Assembly (NCBI GenBank): GCA_039045975.1
Contig: JBCCJA010000035.1
Coordinates: forward strand, 1-39,955
Reading direction: 5' to 3'
DNA: 39,955 nucleotides
From: JBCCJA01 sp039045975
GTDB lineage: Bacteria; Planctomycetota; Planctomycetia; Planctomycetales; Planctomycetaceae
A program made the position numbers and the translations under genes. Under the pieces are notes generated by a model. It saw only the letters and a list, made by a program, of their open reading frames with translations. It did no database searches and was not told the origin of the DNA. How positions within the stretch are numbered: position 1 is the first letter of the stretch; each line of letters opens with the position of its first letter. Below are positions 1 to 7,669 of this stretch, piece by piece.

Positions 1-51
1 CCGTCGGGGACGGCCGCCACGAGACTCTTAAGAATTCAGCACCGTTTCAGT

Positions 52-1386
52 TCACTCGAACGAACCCTTGGAGATCGCCGACTTCGGCAACGCCGGGCCG
101 CTGTAAACGAGGGCCGGCGGGAGGTCGATCGTGTTGTCGCGATAACCGACCGCGACTTCCAAAGCGTCGGCGGTCACACCCGTGCCGGCCGCGGTCTGAA
201 CATTAAACCCGGGGTTGAAGTACTGATCCCCGTTCTCGTCATTGACCGTGATGACCGAACCGTCCGCCATCAGCAGGTTGGCCGAGCGGCTGCTATGCCA
301 AGCGTACCAGTCACGGCTGTCCTGTAAGATGCCCGCCGCGGCCGGATCGGCAAGGTACGCGACCGTTTCCGCGGTCAAGTTATCGGCCGCCGTCAGGGTC
401 GTAGCCCCGTCGTTCGCGGCGGTCAGGCCCGTGATATTCTCAGCCGCGATTTCTTCGATGACGAGCGCCGGCGGAGCAGTCGACGGGGCTTTGAAGGCGG
501 CGGGGCCGTCGTTGCTGGTTTCGGCCATCCGATCGCCGAAGGCGATATCGGCGGTCCCGTCGTCGTTCAGATCAATCGGTGCCAAAGCGGTCGCTTCCGA
601 AAGGTCTCCGGGGCCGCCACAGCCCAGGAACGGAATCGTGTTCGCACTCACGACGCCGACCTCAAGGTCGTTCCGCCGGAAAGGACCGCGGACGCCGCCG
701 ATACCCTTCGTGCGCCCGAACGTGGTCACCGTCCCGCCGATATCGATCGCATCGCCACGGACGAGCCAGAAGCTCGACGCGTAGTTCGTGTTATAACCCG
801 CAAACATGAGCTCGTTGACGGTCGCGAGACGACCAGGGCCGCTATCGGCGGTGTCGACGGCGGTCTTGTCCGCGATCAGGCTCGGGCCGAGAGCGTCGCC
901 GGCCGCTGCGGTGAACGACACGCGACCACACAGGCCGGCGCCGTAGCGAATCGCGGTCGCGGCCGCGGTCGCGGCGGGATTGTCTTTCCACGCCGTCACA
1001 TCGTTCCCGGTATCGCCGGTGCCCAAGTCGGCCGTTTTCTCGGTACCGAGCAGCTCGTTCGTCTTTTCGGTGGTCAACAGATCGGACGACGGGCAGAGCA
1101 GCTCGCTCGGCTTACCGGCACCGATATTTACAATGTCCGCAACCCAGCCGTACGTGTCGACGCAGCCGTCACGCAGGTAGTCGTAAGAGCCGGTGCAGAA
1201 CCGTTCTTGTGCGTCGTTCAGCGAGAACGTGTGCAGCGCGATGCCGAAGTTCCGCAGGTTGTTCTGACACTGGGCGCGGCGGGCCGCTTCCCGCGCGGCG
1301 AAGACGGCCGGTGTGACCAACGCCACGAGGATGGCGATGATCGAGATGACCACGAGCAGTTCGATGAGGGTGAAACCCTTGCGCAT
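52..1386 (-). CDS. DUF1559 domain protein with type IV prepilin-like N-terminus
   Basis: A 444-residue secreted protein of the DUF1559 family, which is strongly expanded in Planctomycetota. The start is the ATG at 1384-1386, preceded by a GAAAGG ribosome-binding site. The frame is open further upstream, but the prepilin motif fixes this start. Residues 1-4 (MRKG) are a class III prepilin leader. Cleavage before Phe5 would leave FTLIE, with the conserved Glu at mature position 5, followed by a hydrophobic helix to about residue 25. The C-terminus holds the family motif ending in a Met-Ala-Asp-Gly-Ser-Val stretch. The family is thought to form pseudopilin-like surface or periplasmic structures; its exact role is unknown. 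It is encoded alone, with 576 bases before the next gene. Confidence 0.9.
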   Translation of the reverse strand: MRKGFTLIELLVVISIIAILVALVTPAVFAAREAARRAQCQNNLRNFGIALHTFSLNDAQERFCTGSYDYLRDGCVDTYGWVADIVNIGAGKPSELLCPSSDLLTTEKTNELLGTEKTADLGTGDTGNDVTAWKDNPAATAAATAIRYGAGLCGRVSFTAAAGDALGPSLIADKTAVDTADSGPGRLATVNELMFAGYNTNYASSFWLVRGDAIDIGGTVTTFGRTKGIGGVRGPFRRNDLEVGVVSANTIPFLGCGGPGDLSEATALAPIDLNDDGTADIAFGDRMAETSNDGPAAFKAPSTAPPALVIEEIAAENITGLTAANDGATTLTAADNLTAETVAYLADPAAAGILQDSRDWYAWHSSRSANLLMADGSVITVNDENGDQYFNPGFNVQTAAGTGVTADALEVAVGYRDNTIDLPPALVYSGPALPKSAISKGSFE

Positions 1387-1962
1387 CGAAAACCTTTCAA
1401 TCGGGTGAGTGAGAAAAATTTCCGTCGGTCCGAACCGTCCGCCGCGGGCTTCGTAAACCATGCCGCGGCTGACGCCTCGTCCCGTTCCACAGAAGAAAAC
1501 CGACGGGCGTGAGGCGGGCCGTAACGTCCGGCTTATCTTCGCGAAATCGCGTTCCGCGACCGCTCGGACGTCCCGACTCACACCCGTCGGCGTTCTTTGA
1601 TCACGGACTCTCCGCCGCATCGTGAAGCGGGCGCGCAGCGGCGATGAATGTTTTGTGAACTTTCCCCGGGCACACGTCGCAGCGGTGATCGAAGGGTGCG
1701 GTCGCCGACCGCGTGCAGGCCTTTCGGGCCTCGCCATGGTCGCATCACGCCCACGTAATCACGGGGTTCATTGGCCAACGGTGCCCGGACCGTGTTCCAT
1801 GGCGGTGCGGCGGTCACCCGACCGTCGCCTCCCCGTTCGGTCGCAGACCACGCGATCGGCGATTCGATCGCGCCCCGCATCCCCCGGGGCCGTCGCATCC
1901 GGGTCGTTCGTGACCTCGCAGTCCCGCCCGCTGCCACTCCCGCCTATCCAGGAGCTGTCGAC
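1387..1962. other. Intergenic region with two tandem hairpins
   Basis: This 576-base gap separates two divergent genes and has no convincing gene; the open frames here are GC-driven and lack family features. It contains the ribosome-binding sites of both neighbours. It also has two adjacent perfect hairpins: a 6-bp stem with a 3-base loop at 1698-1712 and a 5-bp stem with a 5-base loop at 1717-1731. Promoters for both genes must lie here, but I could not pick clear -35/-10 boxes. Confidence 0.5.
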
Positions 1963-3051
1963 GTGAAACGCCCCGCCGCATGGCTCGTGATCGCACTTAC
2001 GACTCTTTCCGCGACGGCTTACGCCCACGAGCCGGACGGGCCCGCCGCCCGACTCGCCGACGCGGTCTCCGACTGGACCGGGACGCTCGACGAGACGCAG
2101 CGGAAGGCGGCGTTGTTCCCGCTGGCCTCCTCGGGCCGCACGACGTGGGACTTCCTGCCCGACGCCGACATCGACAGGCCCGGGCTGTCGCTGGCCGACA
2201 TGACCGACGGCCAACGCAGCGGCGTCGACCGCGTCCTGCTGCAGATCTTGTCTGTCTCGGGCTTCGAGCAGGCCGCCGCCGTCCGCGCCCTCGAGGAGGT
2301 CCTCGCCGAGACCGAGCCTCCGCAGCGACGCTTCAACAAAGCCGGCGAGATCCGCCGCGACCCGCTGCTGTACCGCGTCGCGGTCTTCGGCGATCCCGGC
2401 CCGCACGCGACGTGGTCGTGGCGTTTCGAAGGGCATCACCTGTCGATCAACGCGACCGTCGTCGACGGGCGGCTGAGGTCGGTGACGCCGTCGTTTTTCG
2501 GGTCGAACCCGTCGGTCGTCGGCGACGACGGCCCGGCCCGCGGCGGCCGGCCGGCCGGGTTCGAACTCCTCGCCGACGAACGGGCAATCGCGGTCGCGCT
2601 GGTCGAATCGTTCGACGACGGCCAGCGGTCCCAGGCCGTGATGAACGCCCGCGTGCCGAAGGACATCCTCTCGCGAAGGGACGATTTCGTTAGCGGCGAG
2701 CTCTACACGCGGGGCGGGCTCGGCTACGCCGGCATGGGCCCGACCCAGCGCCGGTTGCTGCTGCAGCTGGTCGATACGTTCCGCAAGAAGTACCGGCCCG
2801 ACGTGCGGGCCCGGGTCGACGCCGACGGGTCGCCCTCCGACCGCGGCTCGCTGCGGTTCGTCTGGATCGGCGGCATGTCGCGTGGCGAGCAGCACTACTT
2901 CAGCGTCACGCACAGCGACTTCGTCGTCGAATACGCCTGCGTCCAAGACGCGAACCACGTGCACGCCGTCTGGCGGGACTTCGACGGCGACTTCGCCGCC
3001 GACGTCCTCGGCCGTCACCTGCGGGACGAACTCTCGGCCGTCGGCCCCTAA
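1963..3051 (+). CDS. DUF3500 domain-containing secreted protein
   Basis: A 362-residue protein of the DUF3500 family, function unknown. The start is the GTG at 1963, with an AGGAG ribosome-binding site 8 bases upstream. The frame extends upstream to 1771, but only this start places a signal peptide at the N-terminus (MKRPAAWLV..., cleaved near Ala-Tyr-Ala-His, about residue 21). The middle of the protein carries family blocks around GHHLSINATVVDG and PSFFGSNP. The C-terminus has a Trp-Ile-Gly-Gly segment followed by HVHAVWRDFDGDF. The last four bases overlap the end of the convergent gene. The family is common in Planctomycetota and predicted to act outside the cytoplasm. Confidence 0.85.
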   Translation: MKRPAAWLVIALTTLSATAYAHEPDGPAARLADAVSDWTGTLDETQRKAALFPLASSGRTTWDFLPDADIDRPGLSLADMTDGQRSGVDRVLLQILSVSGFEQAAAVRALEEVLAETEPPQRRFNKAGEIRRDPLLYRVAVFGDPGPHATWSWRFEGHHLSINATVVDGRLRSVTPSFFGSNPSVVGDDGPARGGRPAGFELLADERAIAVALVESFDDGQRSQAVMNARVPKDILSRRDDFVSGELYTRGGLGYAGMGPTQRRLLLQLVDTFRKKYRPDVRARVDADGSPSDRGSLRFVWIGGMSRGEQHYFSVTHSDFVVEYACVQDANHVHAVWRDFDGDFAADVLGRHLRDELSAVGP

Positions 3052-3518
3052 CGGTCGACGATCTGGGGCGCCACGCGGGGCGCCGACAGGAACCGGTTCA
3101 GCGTCGGCAGTACGGTCTGCTTGAGTTCTTCGACGCCGTCGGCCGGTTCGGCTCGGGACGCGACCGCGCCGTTGCCGAGCACCGCCGCGAACGCCGCCAG
3201 CCTCGCCGCGGCGATGTCGAGGAACCGCCCCGTCTCGGTCAGTGAAAGGTCGATCCGGTTCAGGGTCGTCGCGTCGTCGCCGCGTTCACGCGTGAGGACA
3301 GACAGCGTCCGGCCTTCGGCCCGCAGCAACTTTCCGCCTACGAACGCCCGCCGCAGGCGGCCGTCGGGGTCGAGTTGGAACACCGGGTCGTCGCCGCAGT
3401 AGATCGCGACGCGGCCGTCACGGAACAGGCCGACGGTCACGTCGGGCTCGCCGGGGATCGGGAACTCGGCCCTCGGCGAGAGCGCTTTCGCCTCCGCCAT
3501 CACGTCTTCGTCGTGCAT
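3048..3518 (-). CDS. Hypothetical protein
   Basis: A 156-residue cytoplasmic protein that I do not recognise. No signal peptide, membrane helix or metal motif is visible. The N-terminal half looks beta-rich: short strands broken by Asp/Gly turns, such as GLFRDGRVAIYCGDDPVF. The C-terminal third is helical and Ala-rich. The chosen start is the ATG at 3516-3518; a TTG directly before it is also possible. The stop overlaps the stop of the convergent DUF3500 gene by four bases. The reading frame looks real because of its regular composition and compact packing against its neighbour, but no function can be given. Confidence 0.6.
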   Translation of the reverse strand: MHDEDVMAEAKALSPRAEFPIPGEPDVTVGLFRDGRVAIYCGDDPVFQLDPDGRLRRAFVGGKLLRAEGRTLSVLTRERGDDATTLNRIDLSLTETGRFLDIAAARLAAFAAVLGNGAVASRAEPADGVEELKQTVLPTLNRFLSAPRVAPQIVDR

Positions 3519-3711
3519 CAACCGTTGTCTCTCGCAGCGCCATTGTGAGGGGGCGTACCGACCGGGTCGGTCGGATCGTCGCGGTTCTTGCCGTTTCTCA
3601 CGCCGCGGGCCCGCCCATGAATTACACTAAGGATAGGCAGTTTCCCCATGACCGGCCCAGTCCGGCCGCGATTCGCTGTCCCCGGGCCCGACCACGACTC
3701 CACCCGCGACG

Positions 3712-4875
3712 ATGCCCGTCACCGTCACGAACCGCCCCGAACCGCTCTCGTCGGCCGAGTTTTCGGTCCCCGACTTCCGTCGCGTCGCGCTCGTCGCGGC
3801 CCGGCAGGAGCAGGTCGCCGAGTGGCTGCGGGGACAGAAACTCGACGCCCTGCTGATCACGCGGGCGGAGAACTTCGCGTGGTTCACGGCGGGCGGGTCG
3901 AACGTCCGCGGCTTCACCGACGAGAAAACGGCGGTGCTGTTGGTCACGGCCGACGCCCGGGTCGTCGCGACGAACAACGTCGACTCGCAGGAGGTCTTCG
4001 ACCGGCAGCTGCACGGGCTCGGCTTCCAGCTCAAAGAGCGTCCTTGGCACGAGCACCGGGCGAACCTCATCGGCGACCTCTGCCGCGGCCGCAAGGTCGG
4101 CAGCGACACCGCCGGCCTCGCGACCGACGCCGACGCCGGGCCCTGGCTCGCCAACCGGCGGCGGCACCTCGACCCGTTCGAGCACGCCCGCCTCCGCGAC
4201 CTCGGTCGCGTCGTCGCGCACGCCGTCGAGGCGACCGCCCGGGCGGCCAAGCCGGGCGTCGTCGAGCGGGAAGTCGCCGGCGAACTCGCCCACCGGCTCC
4301 TGAAACGGGGCGTCGACCCGGTGCGTCTGCAGGCCCTCGGCGACGGCCGGGCCCGCACCTATCCGCACGGCGGGTACGGGTCGGACGCCTGCCGCGGCTG
4401 GCTGACGGTCGCCGCGACCGGCCGACGCGACGGCCTGCACGTCGCCGCGGCCCGCACCGTCGTGTTCGAGCCGGTCGACGACCGCGTCCGCGACGCACAC
4501 CGCCGCGCCCTCGCGATGCAGACGACCGGCATGGCGTTCAGCCGCGGCGGCTGGGAATGGTCCGAGACGTGGCGCCGCGTCCGCCGCATCTACGAAAAAT
4601 TCGACCGCGTCGACGAATGGCGGCTTAGCGAGCAGGCCGACCTGATCGGCTACCGCCCGACCGAGTCACGCCTCGTGAACGGCTCGGGCGAAAAGTTCAC
4701 GGCCGGCACGCCGGTCTATTGGCACCCGGCGGTCGGCTCCTGCCCGACGGGCGACACGATCCTTCCGGGCGAAGAGGGCTACGAACTGCTCACGCCGAGC
4801 CAGAACTGGCCCGAAATCGGTATCTCGGTGAAGGGAGTGACGATGCCGCGGCCCGATGTCTTAATTCGTGGATGA
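3712..4875 (+). CDS. M24 (Xaa-Pro aminopeptidase-like) family protein lacking metal ligands
   Basis: A 387-residue protein with the pita-bread fold architecture of M24 peptidases (creatinase/prolidase/APP). A creatinase-type N-terminal domain (LDALLITRAENFAWFTAGG, about residues 40-60) precedes the C-terminal domain containing AAKPGVVEREVAGELAHR. The five metal ligands of active enzymes (Asp, Asp, His, Glu, Glu) are not recognisable. The segment expected to hold the first Asp pair reads HGGYGSDACRG, the GHG-type histidine motif is absent, and the final Glu region reads TPVYWHPAVGSCPTGD. It is probably a non-peptidase homologue that may bind a small substrate. The ATG at 3712 lacks a clear ribosome-binding site. 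It is followed by the inverted repeat at 4904-5032. Confidence 0.8.
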   Translation: MPVTVTNRPEPLSSAEFSVPDFRRVALVAARQEQVAEWLRGQKLDALLITRAENFAWFTAGGSNVRGFTDEKTAVLLVTADARVVATNNVDSQEVFDRQLHGLGFQLKERPWHEHRANLIGDLCRGRKVGSDTAGLATDADAGPWLANRRRHLDPFEHARLRDLGRVVAHAVEATARAAKPGVVEREVAGELAHRLLKRGVDPVRLQALGDGRARTYPHGGYGSDACRGWLTVAATGRRDGLHVAAARTVVFEPVDDRVRDAHRRALAMQTTGMAFSRGGWEWSETWRRVRRIYEKFDRVDEWRLSEQADLIGYRPTESRLVNGSGEKFTAGTPVYWHPAVGSCPTGDTILPGEEGYELLTPSQNWPEIGISVKGVTMPRPDVLIRG

Positions 4876-4891
4876 GTCGGCTCCGGAGGGC

Positions 4892-5043
4892 GGTCACCTT
4901 TAAAGCCCGAGCGGTGACGCGAGGTGTCGTCCGAGCCCCACTTTCAATCGGCCGCCCGCATAAAAGCCGCCGTCCCGCATCGGGGCCCCGCCCGCGTCGG
5001 TCCTCCCGAAACCTCGCGTCACCGCTCGGGCTATAGGTCACCT
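4892..5043. repeat. Long inverted repeat (REP/MITE-like) between convergent genes
   Basis: The 22 bases at 4904-4925 (AGCCCGAGCGGTGACGCGAGGT with the last bases at 4924-4925) are perfectly complementary to 5011-5032, enclosing 85 bases. Outside the arms, the 8-mer GGTCACCT occurs as a direct copy at 4892-4899 and 5036-5043. Because this 8-mer is itself nearly palindromic, it also lengthens the inverted repeat imperfectly. The element lies between the stop codons of two convergent genes and could act as a bidirectional terminator. The first 12 bases of the arm recur at 39816-39827, which suggests a dispersed family. Confidence 0.75.
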
Positions 5044-5074
5044 ACCGGCCCGGGATTCGCAAGGGATGCGCTCA

Positions 5075-5677
5075 TTATCTTAAGGATGCGTCGGACTCGA
5101 CCTGCTCAAGCCACGCGTTCGTCTCGCGCGGAGATGCGAGCCGCATAAACCGAACGCCGGCGTACGCCGGATCATGCATCAGATCCGCATACCTCCGCCG
5201 GTGCGGCCGATAGGTGCGGAGCAGCCAAAGAAAGATCGAATCGGGGCCGAAGGTCGTCGCGAGCGTCTCGCGATTGCCGGTGCCCCAGAGGTTTTCACGG
5301 CTGACGACACGGCGGGCCGTCCGTTTCAGCAGACGCCAAAACAAGACCCACAGCGGGTAATCGAGCCACACGACCGCCGTCGCCCGGGCGAGCCGCAGGT
5401 CGAGCGTGGCGTTGTAGTTCCCACACATCACCCACCGTTCGCCCGCGGCCGCCTCGGCGACGAGCCGACGGAAATCTTCGGTGGGCGTCGCCTGCCAGCC
5501 GGCGTTCCAGTGCAGGGCGTCGAGTTCGACGTGCGGCGCGTCGAGGGCCGCGGCGAGCTTCGTCGCCAACGTCGACTTCCCGGCCCCGCTGCAGCCGATA
5601 ACGCAGGTGCGTGCGAGGTCAGGCGGGGCCAACAAAATCCGATTAGAGGAAAACCCGGGCCGCATCCGGGCTACCAT
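5075..5677 (-). CDS. P-loop kinase (adenylate kinase / topology-modulation-like)
   Basis: A 200-residue cytoplasmic P-loop NTPase. The Walker A motif GCSGAGKST is at residues 28-36. It is followed by HVELDALHWNAGW and then by CGNYNATLDLRLARA and VVWLDYPLWVLFWRLLKRT, a layout typical of small kinases annotated as adenylate kinase or FlaR-like. The natural phosphate acceptor is unknown. The ATG at 5675-5677 overlaps the upstream stop by seven bases, suggesting coupling, and gives about 24 residues before the first strand, more than usual. These extra residues are encoded partly by a GC-rich hairpin (5654-5670), so a later start such as a TTG near 5636 is possible. Confidence 0.75.
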   Translation of the reverse strand: MVARMRPGFSSNRILLAPPDLARTCVIGCSGAGKSTLATKLAAALDAPHVELDALHWNAGWQATPTEDFRRLVAEAAAGERWVMCGNYNATLDLRLARATAVVWLDYPLWVLFWRLLKRTARRVVSRENLWGTGNRETLATTFGPDSIFLWLLRTYRPHRRRYADLMHDPAYAGVRFMRLASPRETNAWLEQVESDASLR

Positions 5678-7086
5678 CTGGCTAGAGCCTTGTGAAGTTC
5701 GGCGAACTCGGGGACAAGCTGTGCAGCCGAAGCTTTAAACTCATCTAAGCAGCCGGCCTGAGGTGTGTCATTTACCGAGTAGGCCTCGAAGAAATTCAAG
5801 ATAAAGCCTGGGCCCCAGTCAGGCATTGGCCTGTGTTGCATAATCTGAATCAGGTCATCTAGTGCGTCGCATAGCCGCCCACCTTCGATTCGAGCGATTG
5901 CTCGACGGCCATGTGCCCCCAACGCCATGTCGCGATCTGAGAGCCGGATAGCTTTTGAATAAAAACGGTCCGCGTCTTCTACATCACCCCGCTCTAGCCG
6001 CATGCTACCAAGCGAGTACCATCCTTCTGCCAACGATGGATTCAAAGAAACGGCGTACTGAAATGCATCGAACGCCTCTTCGGGCTTGTCGACTTCTAAC
6101 AGGGAGCTGCCGAAATTTTTCCAAACCTGGGACATGAATGAGTTGCCTGGTAGCCCCTCGCCACTCTCGGCGGGCGACCCTTCTGACACGCCGCTTTGGC
6201 TACCGCCGAAGCCAATTGCTTTGCGAAATGCATCACACGCTTCCGCATATTGCCCAATTGTTGCATGCGCATTGCCGATGCAGTAGTTCCTTGAGGCCGG
6301 ATGAAAATCGCTGTCACGAGAAAGAAAAGCGATTGCGTCTTCTATGCGTTGGCGGCAGAACGCTCGATGACGGCTACCGAGATTAATTTCCGCCATGTAA
6401 ACATAGCGCAACGCCGGGTGCCCCCACCCGAGTGAAGCGATGAACTGCTCGAAGCCGGCCGAAATCAATTGGTCTTCACCAAGCTCATATAGTCGTACCA
6501 AGAGCTGAGATGCGTCGTCTTTTCCAGGCGGAACATCTATATATTCAGGCAAGGCTGTTTTGTGCGAACCCGCCTCCGCCCTTGCTAAGTATTTCCACTT
6601 GCTTGCATGCAAACGGCGGGCGTGGGTCGCCATGATTGCTTGAGTATGAATGTGATTTTTCCATTCGGCATCGAATGATTCAGAGAAGCGAATGGCAATT
6701 GTCGCTTGATCTGGCTTGCCATCTACTTCAGTCAGAACTGATTCCGCCGTTCTAACCAGCAGGCGTCCAGTCGGCCTGTGGAAACAAACGTAAAAGCTGA
6801 AAGGTTGCTGGCCTAAATATGTCACATTCGAGATTGCCACGGAGACAGATACGGTTCCGTCAGCGTTCTCCGCCCGAGTGGTGCCTTTAAGCTGGGCAAG
6901 CACACGAACGTTTGTGTGCTTCCCGTTCTCGATCGCTTCCAACGTCAGGTCAACACCGGCGTCATGTCGGTCACGACTTTGGATGACAAATTGCCCAGAA
7001 CGAACAACCTCAAGGCTGAATACCGCCTCAGCTTCGTCCTCCAGTTCGCGATTCAGATTTTCTCTCGGAAGTGAATCGTCAGTCAT
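5671..7086 (-). CDS. DUF4365 domain (PD-(D/E)XK-like) protein with TPR repeats
   Basis: A 471-residue protein. Residues about 10-150 match the DUF4365 pattern, a restriction-endonuclease-like fold: Glu14-Glu20 in the first helix, Asp46 in AGVDLTLE, and Gln65-Leu-Lys67 in AQLKGT. Residues about 260-420 form tetratricopeptide-like helix pairs (NAHATIGQYAEACDAFRKA; WKNFGSSLLEVDKPEEAFDA; WYSLGSMRLERGDVEDADRF). DUF4365 proteins are often found near defence genes, so a nucleic-acid-targeting role is plausible but inferred. The gene is visibly poorer in G+C than its neighbours (30 of 60 bases in 6601-6660). It sits four bases after yjbQ and overlaps the kinase start, which suggests acquisition into an existing operon. 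Confidence 0.8.
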   Translation of the reverse strand: MTDDSLPRENLNRELEDEAEAVFSLEVVRSGQFVIQSRDRHDAGVDLTLEAIENGKHTNVRVLAQLKGTTRAENADGTVSVSVAISNVTYLGQQPFSFYVCFHRPTGRLLVRTAESVLTEVDGKPDQATIAIRFSESFDAEWKNHIHTQAIMATHARRLHASKWKYLARAEAGSHKTALPEYIDVPPGKDDASQLLVRLYELGEDQLISAGFEQFIASLGWGHPALRYVYMAEINLGSRHRAFCRQRIEDAIAFLSRDSDFHPASRNYCIGNAHATIGQYAEACDAFRKAIGFGGSQSGVSEGSPAESGEGLPGNSFMSQVWKNFGSSLLEVDKPEEAFDAFQYAVSLNPSLAEGWYSLGSMRLERGDVEDADRFYSKAIRLSDRDMALGAHGRRAIARIEGGRLCDALDDLIQIMQHRPMPDWGPGFILNFFEAYSVNDTPQAGCLDEFKASAAQLVPEFAELHKALARW

Positions 7087-7090
7087 TTAC

Positions 7091-7513
<423 letters not shown>

Positions 7514-7669
7514 GACGGGCCGGCCCGAAACGGTGAGACGCCGACACGATCGACGCGGCGGCCCGGATCGGCAACCGCGATCGGTCGTCGACAGCCGTCG
7601 GCAGGGCCGATACGGTCGAATCACACATTCCTGATGCGTTCCATCCCGCCCTCCCGCCGCTAGTGCCGA

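Noticed and set aside
3518..3703. 61-codon open frame upstream of the small unknown gene on the minus strand
   Set aside because: Low-complexity composition with no family match or ribosome-binding site; it fills a normal intergenic gap.
4892..5043. GGTCACCT copies as a target-site duplication of a transposon
   Set aside because: The 8-mer is nearly palindromic and simply continues the inverted repeat, so it does not prove duplication; no transposase is enclosed.
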